From the NCBI GenBank assembly GCA_022648295.1, contig JALCME010000004.1, forward strand, positions 124,001-188,000: 64,000 bases of DNA, read 5' to 3'. The position numbers and the translations under genes were made by a program. The stretch comes from Bacteroides sp. Lineage in GTDB: Bacteria > Bacteroidota > Bacteroidia > Bacteroidales > Bacteroidaceae. The notes under the pieces are model-generated. The model worked only from the letters and a program-made list of their open reading frames with translations, ran no database searches and was not told where the DNA came from. This document shows, piece after piece, positions 16,823 to 26,357 of the stretch. Positions within the stretch are counted from its first letter, which is position 1. Each line of letters starts with the position of its first letter.

Positions 16823-19800
16823 ATGAAAAAGATCGCAATTCTAATACTTATAACGATTGCTTATGCAGAATCTCTAACCGCTTCATCTTATCTCTTCTTC
16901 AAAAAAATTCAAGTGGAAGACGGACTTTCACATAATACGGTTTGGTGTGGCATTCAAGATAGCTATGGATTTATGTGGTTCGGCACAAGCGACGGATTGA
17001 ATTGCTACGACGGGAACTCCAACAAAATATACAGGAACACACTAAATGATAAATACTCATTAGAGAATAATTTCATACAAACAATATTTGAAGAGAATAA
17101 GCAATTTTTATGGATCGGTACAAATTTAGGCATTTATATCTATAACAGAAACAATAATCATTTTACCTATTTTGACAAAAAGACCAAATATGGTGTTCTT
17201 ATAAGCAGTGAGATAAAAAAAATTATCCGAACACATAATGGAATGATATGGATAGCCACTTTAGGTCAAGGCCTTTTCATTTACAACCCCAAAACAAAAA
17301 TACTGACCCAAGACAGTCGTCACACTTCTTTCGTTTGGGACATCTGCGAAGGTAATACATCTCAGGTATACTTATCTTCTTTACAGGACGGATTGTTCTG
17401 TTTTAATCAGAACGGATCTTCTAAAAAACTACTTTCACCCTTATCAACGTTATATAATTATAGTAGAAAGAACAAAATTGATTGCATTACTAATATAAAT
17501 GGGATTATCTGGATGGGAACAGATAATAATATACTCTATAAATGGAATGAATATGCAGGGACCTTGAATGTATACCACGTACCGCTCCCCACCGGCACAA
17601 TAAGATGTATAACAGAATATTCTAAAGAAGAATTATTAATAGGGACAGATAACGGCCTACATCTATTTAATCACAAACAAGATTCCTTCCAAAGAACAGA
17701 CAATCCCCTTTTACTTTCAGGGACATTAAGTGATCAATCTATCAACGGTATGATAAAAGACGCAGAAGGAGGAATTTGGATATTAACCAATTTGGAAGGA
17801 GTAAAATATGCCAGTAAACAAACCAAACACTTTGAATCTTACTGCTCTGCCAATCCTGATAACACCGGAAAAACGGGACTTGTTACCGGCCCTTTTTGTG
17901 AAGATCCTGTAGGGAACCTTTGGATCGGCACACGTGCAGGTCTGTATTTTCTCAACACAAAGTCACTACAATTTTATAAGCACCCAATCAACAAACTACT
18001 GGGGCCTAAAGAATGCGACATAAGAGCCTTGTTCCTCAATGGTAAGCAACTTTGGATAGGCACCTATGGAGATGGAATCAAAGTATATGATACTTTAACG
18101 GGAAAAATTAAAGCATATCACTATTCACGTGATGAGTTAAATACAATATCGAGCAATGAGGTACTCTGTATATATAAAGGGCATAATGGTACTATATACG
18201 TAGGGACAAGCTGGGGACTCTGCCAATATAACTCACAAGAAGATAATTTTTCTGTAGTCAATACCATTGGAACAATGATCTCTGTGGTTAGCATTCTTGA
18301 AGATAGACATGGCTATCTCTGGATAGCAACCTCCAACAGCGGAGCATTTCGCTACCAGCACCAAACAGGTATTTGGAAACACTTTGAACATAAACGGAAT
18401 GATCCCACTACCATAACAAACAATTATGTAATTACGTTATTTGAGGATTCTAAGGGAACAATGTGGTTCGGAACTAATGGAGGGGGGTTGTGCTCCTTCA
18501 ATTCTTCAAAAGAAACATTTACAGATTTTGATCCGAACAATGTAATTCTTCCAAGTAAGGTGATCTACTCAATTGAAGAAGACAAAACTGGAAACTTTTG
18601 GATTTCAAGCAATATGGGGCTCATTAAAATTAATCCGACTAATAGAGAATCTTTTCGTCGTTTTACTTTGAGTGATGGACTTCAAGGAAATCAATTTAAT
18701 GCAAACTCCTCGTTAAAAACATTAGAAGGAAAATTATACTTCGGAGGAGTTAATGGTTTTAATGCTTTTACTCCAAAAAAATTAATGGATAATAATTATG
18801 TTCCACCCATCTATATCACAGATATTCGGTTGCCTTACACGACAGATAAGCATATTATACAAAATGTATTAAACCTAAAAAAACCTTTATACGCAAGTAA
18901 TCAAATTACTTTACCGTACGAATATAACAGCTTCGTCATTGACTTCGCTGCGCTAAGCTATGAGGATCCAAAGAAAAACCGTTATTTGTACATGCTTGAA
19001 GGAATAGATAAAGAATGGGTTATAAATTCAAAAACAAATTCGGCATCATACACAAACTTAGCTCCAGGAAAGTATGAATTTATAGTACGCGGATCGAACA
19101 ATGACAACAAATGGAACATGAGAGGTGCTAAAATTACAATAATAATTACTCCTCCGTGGTGGCGCACTTACTGGGCATATATCATATATACTTTACTACT
19201 TTTAGGTGTTACATATTACATTGCTTTAAGATGGAACCGATATATAAAAGTCAGATATAAACGTAGAATGGAAGAATTTCAAATATCTAAAGAGAAAGAA
19301 ATCTATAAATCAAAAATCAGTTTCTTTATTAATCTTGTCCATGAAATACGCACTCCCTTAAGCTTAATTCGTTTACCCTTGGAGAAACTTATGACCAATA
19401 GTACAGAGAAGGAAACCAAATACTTATCAATTATCAATAAAAACGTTAATTATTTATTGAATATCACAAATCAATTGCTCGACTTTCAAAGAATGGAAAA
19501 TGGAAAACTACAATTAAACCTACAATCCTGCAATATCAATAAATTATTAGAAGAAATATACGAACAATTTACAGGCTCTGCAGAATTGAAAGGAATCGCA
19601 ATTACTCTGAAAATTCCCCAAGAAACAATTCATGCCACGATTGATTCTGATAAAATACGCAAGGCATTGGTTAATTTAATAGGAAATGCACTCAAGTATG
19701 CCAAAAAACATATAGAACTTGAACTCACTCATTCAGAGAATAACATTAATATCTATGTCCATGATGATGGGATTGGCATACCTGATGCTGAAAAAGAAAA

Positions 19801-20815
19801 AGTATTTAAGGCTTTTTACCAAGTTCAAAATAGCAAAGAAGCTACTCCCGGAAGTGGAATCGGGCTTTCCTACTCTAAATCATTAGTCGAAGCTCATCAT
19901 GGAGAATTACTTCTGAAAGATAATTCTACCGGTGGCTCTTCTTTTATTATCAGCCTTCCGATGAGCACAACCGTAATTGAGGTAGATAACACTTCTCAAC
20001 AAAAAGAAACAGCAATCATCACAGATAATTCCAAAGACAACTCAACGCTACAGTATGCAGGTAAGTTGACCGTACTTCTAGTTGAAGATAACATAGAATT
20101 GCTTGACCTCACAGAGGAAGCACTCCATCCTATTTTTCGAACTCTAAAATCAACAAATGGGCAGGAAGCACTTGACATTCTTTCACATGAAAATATAGAT
20201 GTCATTGTCAGTGATATAATGATGCCTGTAATGGATGGGTTAGAATTAACACAAAAAGTCAAGTCAAACATTGACTATTCACATATCCCTATAATCTTAC
20301 TAACAGCTAAAACCACTATCGAATCTAAAATAGAAGGATTAGGATGCGGAGCTGATGCCTATATTGAAAAGCCTTTTTCCGGACGCCAGCTGCAAATACA
20401 AATAGAAAACTTAATTAAACTCAGACAAAATTTCCATAAGATGATGACCAACCTCTTTGGTAATAAAGCCGAAAAGATTGCATCAGAACAAATTCTATCA
20501 CAAAAAGATAGAGAATTTATTGCCCGCATACAAGAAGTAATCACAGACCAATTGGCTGACGAGAATTTCTATATTGATAGTTTAGCTGAAGAAATGTGCA
20601 TGAGCCGGTCCAATTTCTACCGGAAAATCAAGGCATTGTCCGGTATGCCTCCCAATGATTACTTAAAAACGGTCCGGCTAAACCGGGCAGCAGAATTAAT
20701 AAAAAGTGGCGAACGCATTTCGGAAGTTGCTGAAAAAGTTGGATTTACTTCTTCTTCCTACTTTGCTAAATGCTTTAAAGCCCAGTTCGGTATGCTTCCA
20801 AGAGAATACAAATAA
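16823..20815 (+). CDS. Hybrid two-component system sensor/regulator (HTCS 2)
   Basis: A 1330-residue hybrid sensor with signal peptide MKKIAILILITIAYAESLTA, periplasmic propeller repeats (FMWFGTSDGLNCY, FLWIGTNLGIYIY, NLWIGTRAGLYFL, TMWFGTNGGGLCSF), a Y_Y_Y domain (about 700-775), and a membrane segment near 779-803. The cytoplasmic part has HisKA with H840 in LVHEIRTPLSLI, HATPase_c (LIGNALKYAK, GSGIGLSYSK), a receiver with D1131 in VSDIMMPVMDG, and a C-terminal AraC-type domain (about 1235-1330, MCMSRSNFYRKIKALSG). All catalytic motifs look intact. It precedes the DUF4965/GH76 operon on the same strand by 253 bp and likely senses the ligand released by those or the convergent SusC/SusD locus. 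Confidence 0.94.
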   Translation: MKKIAILILITIAYAESLTASSYLFFKKIQVEDGLSHNTVWCGIQDSYGFMWFGTSDGLNCYDGNSNKIYRNTLNDKYSLENNFIQTIFEENKQFLWIGTNLGIYIYNRNNNHFTYFDKKTKYGVLISSEIKKIIRTHNGMIWIATLGQGLFIYNPKTKILTQDSRHTSFVWDICEGNTSQVYLSSLQDGLFCFNQNGSSKKLLSPLSTLYNYSRKNKIDCITNINGIIWMGTDNNILYKWNEYAGTLNVYHVPLPTGTIRCITEYSKEELLIGTDNGLHLFNHKQDSFQRTDNPLLLSGTLSDQSINGMIKDAEGGIWILTNLEGVKYASKQTKHFESYCSANPDNTGKTGLVTGPFCEDPVGNLWIGTRAGLYFLNTKSLQFYKHPINKLLGPKECDIRALFLNGKQLWIGTYGDGIKVYDTLTGKIKAYHYSRDELNTISSNEVLCIYKGHNGTIYVGTSWGLCQYNSQEDNFSVVNTIGTMISVVSILEDRHGYLWIATSNSGAFRYQHQTGIWKHFEHKRNDPTTITNNYVITLFEDSKGTMWFGTNGGGLCSFNSSKETFTDFDPNNVILPSKVIYSIEEDKTGNFWISSNMGLIKINPTNRESFRRFTLSDGLQGNQFNANSSLKTLEGKLYFGGVNGFNAFTPKKLMDNNYVPPIYITDIRLPYTTDKHIIQNVLNLKKPLYASNQITLPYEYNSFVIDFAALSYEDPKKNRYLYMLEGIDKEWVINSKTNSASYTNLAPGKYEFIVRGSNNDNKWNMRGAKITIIITPPWWRTYWAYIIYTLLLLGVTYYIALRWNRYIKVRYKRRMEEFQISKEKEIYKSKISFFINLVHEIRTPLSLIRLPLEKLMTNSTEKETKYLSIINKNVNYLLNITNQLLDFQRMENGKLQLNLQSCNINKLLEEIYEQFTGSAELKGIAITLKIPQETIHATIDSDKIRKALVNLIGNALKYAKKHIELELTHSENNINIYVHDDGIGIPDAEKEKVFKAFYQVQNSKEATPGSGIGLSYSKSLVEAHHGELLLKDNSTGGSSFIISLPMSTTVIEVDNTSQQKETAIITDNSKDNSTLQYAGKLTVLLVEDNIELLDLTEEALHPIFRTLKSTNGQEALDILSHENIDVIVSDIMMPVMDGLELTQKVKSNIDYSHIPIILLTAKTTIESKIEGLGCGADAYIEKPFSGRQLQIQIENLIKLRQNFHKMMTNLFGNKAEKIASEQILSQKDREFIARIQEVITDQLADENFYIDSLAEEMCMSRSNFYRKIKALSGMPPNDYLKTVRLNRAAELIKSGERISEVAEKVGFTSSSYFAKCFKAQFGMLPREYK

Positions 20816-20926
20816 TATATCTAATCTTTTAGACTTATAAAAGACACCTTATTACACTTACTGTAAAATCAAAATCCTCAATTCTATATCCTGCAATAAT
20901 ATTTTCTGTTCAGAAAATGCTGTATC

Positions 20927-20984
20927 CTGCTCAAATAGTAAGATTAAGAGTACTCCTTTTTAACCAATGAGCAGCTTTTTTCTT
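20927..20984 (+). terminator. Weak terminator candidate after HTCS 2
   Basis: ctgctca (20927-20933) pairs with tgagcag (20968-20974), followed by cttttttctttt. The loop is long (34 nt), so the call is tentative. Confidence 0.35.
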
Positions 20985-21000
20985 TTATTGAATATATTTT

Positions 21001-21033
21001 TTTGTATAAAGAAAGAATATAAGTCTTTATTTG
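21001..21033 (+). promoter_or_regulatory. Putative promoter of the DUF4965-GH76 operon
   Basis: TTTG at 21001-21004 and tttatttg at 21026-21033 (7 of 8 positions of the -7 consensus, counting the two free ones) are separated by 21 bp, with the ATG 35 bp further on. Confidence 0.45.
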
Positions 21034-21068
21034 CACACTTCAACCCATAACATTAACTTATTTTTATT

Positions 21069-23591
21069 ATGAAGAAACTATTAATGACAATCTTATCGGC
21101 AATACTGCTTTACAACGTTCAAGCTTCCGATTTATTTAAACCTGTAAAAAGAGTTGCATTACGCGCTCCCTCCGTTCCATTAGTTATGTCAGACCCCTAT
21201 TTTTCAATATGGTCCCCATATGATAAATTGAATGAAGGCACTACAAAGCATTGGACAAATGCCCAAAAACCTTTGCTCGGAGCTTTACGCGTAGATAATA
21301 AAGTATATCGTTTTATGGGAAAAGTAGAGCCTAATTTTCAAGATATTGCTCCAATGACAAATACCGAAAATTGGGAAGGAAGTTATACATATCAAACTCC
21401 AGCCCAAGGATGGACCGACCTTCAATTCAACGACAATACATGGGAACATGGGCAAGCGGCTTTCGGAACCCGTGATATGCCACGCATCCATACAGCATGG
21501 GAAAATAATGATATTTGGATACGCCGGACGTTTAATTTGGAGAATCTGGATACTAACAGCAATTTTTATTTAAAATATTCCCACGACGATACTTTTGAAC
21601 TCTATCTAAATGGTGAGAAGCTGGTAAGTACCGGTTATTCTTGGAACAATGATGTATGCTTCCAACTCACGGAAACAGCTAAAAAGAAACTCCATAATGG
21701 CAAAAACATAATTGCCGCACATTGCCACAATACCATAGGTGGAGCTTATGTTGATTTCGGTCTTTATAGGGAAAAGAAACAAAACGCAAATTTCGAAAAC
21801 GAAGCTATCCAGAAATCAGTCAGTGTACTTCCCACACAAACATATTATACTTTCAGCTGTGGACCGATAGAACTGGACATCGTATTTACCGCACCACAAC
21901 TCATTGATGATCTTGACTGGCTGTCCACCCCCATCAATTACATTTCCTACCAAGTACGCTCCATTGATAAAAAAGCACACAATGTTCAGTTTTATCTGGA
22001 AACAACTCCGGAACTAGCCATTAATGAAAAAACGCAACCAACCATTTCCCGTATGCTGGTGCGTAACGGCATGAGCTACATAAAAGCAGGCAGCATTGAT
22101 CAACCAATATGCGACCGTAAAGGTGATGGCATCTGCATAGACTGGGGATACGCTTACCTGGCCACGGGAAATAGTTCGGATCGCTTTATCAGCCTGGGGG
22201 ATTACTACAAAATGAAGGAAGAGTTTAGCAACAATGGTAAACTTCTGCCTACAATGAAAAAGATAATTACACACAAACCAGTGGATATGCCTGCAATGTC
22301 TTATATGCACAATCTGGGAGAGGTAAAACAAGAGGCTAAAACCGGATATGCAATGATTGGTTATGACGATATTTACTCCATTGAGTACATGTATGAAAAG
22401 CGTATGCCCTATTGGAAGCATAACGGCAAAGTAACCATTTTCGACGCATTTGAAAAAGCAGAAGAAAATTATCTATCTGTCATGGAACGTTGTCGCGATT
22501 TTGACAAAATGATTATGGACGATGCTCAACAAGCTGGTGGAGAAGAATATGCAGAGCTTTGTGCCTTGGCTTATCGTCAAGTGATCTCTGCTCACAAATT
22601 ATTTACTGACAAAAAAGGTAACCTGCTTTTCTTCTCAAAAGAGAACAACAGCAACGGTTGCGTAAATACTGTTGATTTGACTTATCCTTCAGCCCCACTC
22701 TTTTTGGCCTATAACCCTGAATTACAAAAAGCGATGATGACTAGCATTTTTGAGTATAGTGCCAGCGGACGGTGGAATAAACCCTTCCCGGCCCACGACC
22801 TCGGCACCTATCCTATAGCTAATGGACAAGTATATGGAGGAGATATGCCTATTGAAGAAGGAGGAAACATGATAATACTTGCAACAGCTATCGCTAAAAT
22901 AGAAGGCAATGCCGATTACGCAAAGAAATATTGGGATTTACTGACAATCTGGACAGATTATCTGGTAGAATATGGATTGGACCCCGAAAATCAGCTTTGC
23001 ACGGACGACTTCGCAGGGCATTGGGCACACAATGCCAATCTCTCTATTAAGGCAATAATGGGAATCGCCGGATATGGAGAATTAGCTCGTATGCTTGACA
23101 TGAAAGATATAGCCGATAAATATTCCAAAATAGCCAAAGCAATGGCTGTGAAGTGGGAAGAAATGGATAACGAAGGCAATCATTATCGCTTAGCATTTGA
23201 TCGTAAGGATACATGGAGCCAGAAATATAATATTATTTGGGATAAAATGTGGGGGCTCAACCTTTTTCCTAACGATGTCATAAAAAAAGAAGTAAGCTAT
23301 TATCTAACTAAACAAAATCCGTACGGGCTTCCGCTTGATTCACGTAAAGAATATACCAAATCAGATTGGATTATGTGGACAGCTGCTTTATCACCGGATA
23401 TAACAACATTCAAAAAGTTTGTCGCACCGGTATACAAGTATGCAAACGAAAGCACCTCACGTGTTCCTTTAAGTGACTGGCATCACACAGATAGCGGAGA
23501 ATTCGTAGGCTTTAAAGCACGTTCCGTTGTTGGTGGATACTGGATGAAAGTTTTATTAGAAAAAATGAAAGAATACAAGGATGAGAAATAA
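21069..23591 (+). CDS. DUF4964/DUF5127/DUF4965/DUF1793 family protein (glutaminase-A-like) with inserted jelly-roll domain
   Basis: A secreted protein of 840 residues with a signal peptide ending near NVQA. The start ALRAPSVPLVMSDPYFSIWS and KVYRFMGKV is typical of the DUF4964 region. Between about residues 98 and 236 lies a galactose-binding-like beta-sandwich (GWTDLQFNDNTWEHG, DDTFELYLNGEKLVSTGY, KNIIAAHCHNT). DUF5127 follows, then the (alpha/alpha)-barrel DUF4965/DUF1793 part with QVYGGDMPIEEGGNMIILA and GHWAHNANLSIKAIMG. Relatives are annotated glutaminase A after a fungal enzyme, but Bacteroides members usually sit with glycosidases, so a glycoside-active role is as likely. The next gene overlaps it by 11 bp. 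Confidence 0.85.
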   Translation: MKKLLMTILSAILLYNVQASDLFKPVKRVALRAPSVPLVMSDPYFSIWSPYDKLNEGTTKHWTNAQKPLLGALRVDNKVYRFMGKVEPNFQDIAPMTNTENWEGSYTYQTPAQGWTDLQFNDNTWEHGQAAFGTRDMPRIHTAWENNDIWIRRTFNLENLDTNSNFYLKYSHDDTFELYLNGEKLVSTGYSWNNDVCFQLTETAKKKLHNGKNIIAAHCHNTIGGAYVDFGLYREKKQNANFENEAIQKSVSVLPTQTYYTFSCGPIELDIVFTAPQLIDDLDWLSTPINYISYQVRSIDKKAHNVQFYLETTPELAINEKTQPTISRMLVRNGMSYIKAGSIDQPICDRKGDGICIDWGYAYLATGNSSDRFISLGDYYKMKEEFSNNGKLLPTMKKIITHKPVDMPAMSYMHNLGEVKQEAKTGYAMIGYDDIYSIEYMYEKRMPYWKHNGKVTIFDAFEKAEENYLSVMERCRDFDKMIMDDAQQAGGEEYAELCALAYRQVISAHKLFTDKKGNLLFFSKENNSNGCVNTVDLTYPSAPLFLAYNPELQKAMMTSIFEYSASGRWNKPFPAHDLGTYPIANGQVYGGDMPIEEGGNMIILATAIAKIEGNADYAKKYWDLLTIWTDYLVEYGLDPENQLCTDDFAGHWAHNANLSIKAIMGIAGYGELARMLDMKDIADKYSKIAKAMAVKWEEMDNEGNHYRLAFDRKDTWSQKYNIIWDKMWGLNLFPNDVIKKEVSYYLTKQNPYGLPLDSRKEYTKSDWIMWTAALSPDITTFKKFVAPVYKYANESTSRVPLSDWHHTDSGEFVGFKARSVVGGYWMKVLLEKMKEYKDEK

Positions 23592-24687
23592 AATACTAAC
23601 AATTATTATTCTTTTATCAATGTTTCCATGCACAATGGTGCATGCTACAAAAGACAAGAATATAAAATCATATACGAACAAAGATGCAACAATTGCAATA
23701 GATGCTTTTCATAAAACGTTCTATAATCCCGGAATGAAACTATATGCCATATCCTCTGATATGAAAGGTCGGGCTGCTATCTGGGTACAAGCCATTTATT
23801 GGGATATGATAATGAATGCTTATAAGCGAACTAAATCGCCCAAGTATCGCCAGCTGATAGAAGATATTTATCAAGGAGGTTATGAACAATATGATAAATA
23901 CAATTGGAACAATAAGATTGAATGGTTTATTTATGACGATATGATGTGGTGGATTATTTCTTTGGCAAGAGCATATGAAATCACTCACGAACCGAAATTC
24001 CTGGCTCACGCATCTTCCGGCTTTTATCACGTTTGGAAAGAATCATACGACCCTGAACGTGGTGGAATGTGGTGGAATTTCAAGCATGACGGCAAAATGT
24101 CCTGCATTAACTATCCCACGGTGATAGGAGCAATGACTCTTTACAACATAACCAAAGATGCTGACTATCTGGAAAAAGCCCAAAATATATATGCTTGGTC
24201 TCGCAATGTTTTCTTCAATAAGGAAGACGGACGTATTGCCGATAACATGCACTATCATTTCCAACGGCGCAATGGAATGGATATAGACTGGACAACACAG
24301 CTCTATAATCAAGCCACCTGTATAGGATCTGCTGTAATGCTTTATAAGGCAACTAAGAAAAAACAATACCTTGAAGATGCTATTCTAGCTGCAAACTATG
24401 TGCAGAATTCAATGTGTAACGACAATGGATTATTACCTTTCAAAAACGGAATTGAACAAGGTATTTATGGAGCTATTTTCGCACAATATATCATTATGCT
24501 TATAAAAGATGGCAACCAGCCACAATATACGGACTGGCTTCGTATGAATATCAATACAGCTTGGAATAATCGTGATATGAGCCGAAACATAACCTTTAAA
24601 GATGCTTCCCAAGCATGTCCTAAAGGGATAATGGAAAGTTATGATGCAAGTTGTTATCCGGCTTTGATGCAAGTTATTATTCCGTAA
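23581..24687 (+). CDS. GH76 endo-alpha-1,6-mannanase
   Basis: The 368-residue secreted enzyme has a signal peptide ending near MVHA. The (alpha/alpha)6-barrel fold of GH76 is indicated by WFIYDDMMWWIISLARAYE, holding the adjacent catalytic aspartates D119 and D120 of the family, and by GGMWWNFKHDGKMSCIN and WTTQLYNQATCIGSAVMLY. Family members cleave alpha-1,6-mannosidic backbones of fungal, mycobacterial or host-derived mannans. The start codon lies inside the upstream gene (11-bp overlap), so the two are translationally coupled. Length is normal for a single-domain member. The signal peptide lacks a lipobox, which suggests a periplasmic place. Confidence 0.88.
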   Translation: MRNKILTIIILLSMFPCTMVHATKDKNIKSYTNKDATIAIDAFHKTFYNPGMKLYAISSDMKGRAAIWVQAIYWDMIMNAYKRTKSPKYRQLIEDIYQGGYEQYDKYNWNNKIEWFIYDDMMWWIISLARAYEITHEPKFLAHASSGFYHVWKESYDPERGGMWWNFKHDGKMSCINYPTVIGAMTLYNITKDADYLEKAQNIYAWSRNVFFNKEDGRIADNMHYHFQRRNGMDIDWTTQLYNQATCIGSAVMLYKATKKKQYLEDAILAANYVQNSMCNDNGLLPFKNGIEQGIYGAIFAQYIIMLIKDGNQPQYTDWLRMNINTAWNNRDMSRNITFKDASQACPKGIMESYDASCYPALMQVIIP

Positions 24688-24970
24688 TAAAAGAATATGA
24701 TATATTTTAGGCAAAGAATAAACTTTTAATGTGCATTTACGTTTTTATAATTCTCATATTGCACAAATAGAGGCAGGACTTCTGAAAACACCTACCAGCT
24801 TATAACCAAAGCGACAAAAGTCACTAAAATAGCGTGAATTCTAAGACTTATGCGAGCTTCCTCTCAAGTTTTTATTGTTAATAATTATACAATTAATTCA
24901 TTGCCATTTCTGTTTTAATATGTCCTAAGCTGTACAAATGGAGTTCCTCTTTTTACAAACCATGAAGTAA

Positions 24971-25007
24971 TGCCACCCCTCTCCAAAAGCCTTCTGAGAG
25001 GGGGGCA
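24971..25007. terminator. Strong hairpin, possibly a terminator after GH76
   Basis: tgccacccctctc (24971-24983) pairs with gagaggggggca (24996-25007) with one bulged A and a 12-nt loop. It lacks a long T-run on either strand, so it may act in 3' end processing or termination only in part. Confidence 0.4.
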
Positions 25008-25014
25008 TAAACAA

Positions 25015-25091
25015 TCTAGGACTGAAACAAGATCAATATACGAGTGAATGGCATTCAGTCTAGGACTGAATCAGGATGAGATTAGGACTGA
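25015..25091. repeat. Three TAGGACTGA repeats with an inverted pair
   Basis: tctaggactgaa at 25015-25026 and 25059-25070 and ttaggactga at 25082-25091 are direct repeats. attcagtc-tag-gactgaat (25053-25071) is a perfect 8-bp inverted repeat around the middle copy. Confidence 0.65.
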
Positions 25092-25261
25092 TTTATCCCC
25101 ATCCTAAAAGAAGACCTAAAAAGTATAAGATGAAGAGGCTAAAAATAATCATTTTTTATCTTTAAAAAAAAGGGAAGTATCATTTAAGAATAGTAAGGCA
25201 TGCTATTATATAATAAACCAGAAATATATAATTCGTCGAACTGACTTTAAAATAAAGGTCC

Positions 25262-25308
25262 AAAAAGATAGAGGAATATCCATCATTATATTTGATAGGT
25301 ATTCCTCT
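25262..25308 (-). terminator. Terminator of the SusC/SusD operon (25352-32987)
   Basis: On the minus strand gaggaatacc pairs with ggatattcctc across a loop of about 20 nt, followed by TATCTTTTTGG. It lies 44 bp after the last gene's stop. Confidence 0.65.
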
Positions 25309-25351
25309 TATGAATAAGTTTCACAGACTCAGGATAAATGAGCAATGTCTT

Positions 25352-26338
25352 TTACCATTCAATCGCTTGATCTTCATCAGGGATTTGAGTATTAATTTTA
25401 CGCTCCAAAATCATGGTACCCCTTACTGTGTATTCAACTTTTGCATTAGGAATCAAAGTGTAATCCGTGTAATTATAATCGATATTACGAATGGTTACAT
25501 AACGATGTAATAAATACGGTCGAGTAGCATCCATCTCCTCGTCCACAGTATAAGATGGACTTCGATTCAGTTGAAATTCCATTAAAGGATTATCAACAGT
25601 AAATGTCAGATTATTAGAGTTCGGATCAAATTTAACATATATCTTATAATTAGCACGATCGGTACGATCTTCATCAACTGTTCCGGCATAAAAGAATACC
25701 GAAGTTTCATCAGAAACATAAAGTTGCTTTGTATTTTGCACAATAGAAGCATCATCTTCCGATCCTTTCAAATAAATATTCAAAGTGGTACTACTATATG
25801 CACCCGAATAATCGTTAAAAGGCATTATTCGCAATAAAGCTTTACGATAATTTTTACGTGGATGCGCCTTATAAATGTAAGATGGACTATCTACTATAGT
25901 CAAAGGAAGTACCCACTTATTTACTAGATCCAAATCCTTTAATGTAAAGTCAATATTGAGCAAAGAAGTATTTTCTCCCTTCTTAATATCTACAGTTTCA
26001 GGAATTGTAAAATATTGAGCATCTAGCTCTTTATAAAACAGATCCGTACGGTTTTGAAACCGCTCATAATTTAAAACTTGCAAAGTATCAGAATCTACAG
26101 CAACATGAACTGTTATATTCTGATCATTTGTGGTCGATCCACTCACTATTAACGGCAACTTGTAGGTAACAGCTCCATCAACTTTATAGCGTATATAAAC
26201 TGGAGTTACTCCTTTAGCATCAATCGGTGCTTTAAATGAAATATAATGTTCGTACTGTTCATTTTTCCATTCGTCATTACATGAGCCACATAATGCTAAT
26301 GCAGCTACCATAACTAACAAGCTATATATCTTTTTCAT
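25352..26338 (-). CDS. DUF1735-like surface lipoprotein (putative glycan-binding)
   Basis: A 328-residue lipoprotein with the acylated Cys at residue 20 (LALCGSCND). The N-terminal part (about 25-165), with a VDSDTLQVLNYERF stretch and repeated beta strands, resembles the DUF1735 immunoglobulin-like domain that precedes glycan-binding or GH18 domains in Bacteroides. The C-terminal part (about 170-328), with FNDYSGAYSSTTLNIY, resembles the lipocalin-like DUF4361/DUF4973 domains. No catalytic motif is visible. Last gene of the operon, 19 bp after SusD, which is the usual place for a surface glycan-binding protein. Ligand unknown. Confidence 0.75.
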   Translation of the reverse strand: MKKIYSLLVMVAALALCGSCNDEWKNEQYEHYISFKAPIDAKGVTPVYIRYKVDGAVTYKLPLIVSGSTTNDQNITVHVAVDSDTLQVLNYERFQNRTDLFYKELDAQYFTIPETVDIKKGENTSLLNIDFTLKDLDLVNKWVLPLTIVDSPSYIYKAHPRKNYRKALLRIMPFNDYSGAYSSTTLNIYLKGSEDDASIVQNTKQLYVSDETSVFFYAGTVDEDRTDRANYKIYVKFDPNSNNLTFTVDNPLMEFQLNRSPSYTVDEEMDATRPYLLHRYVTIRNIDYNYTDYTLIPNAKVEYTVRGTMILERKINTQIPDEDQAIEW

Positions 26339-26357
26339 ATATCAATTCTATTATTTT

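Larger units (their letters stand above)
24688..25351. other. Convergent intergenic region with short repeats
   Basis: About 660 bp lie between two operons that point at each other. No gene is supported. It holds a hairpin (24971-25007), three TAGGACTGA repeats (25015-25091) and a terminator for the minus-strand operon (25262-25308). Confidence 0.7.

Noticed and set aside
24688..25351. Riboswitch or small RNA in the convergent spacer
   Set aside because: No known aptamer core or promoter could be identified; only hairpins and short repeats were seen.
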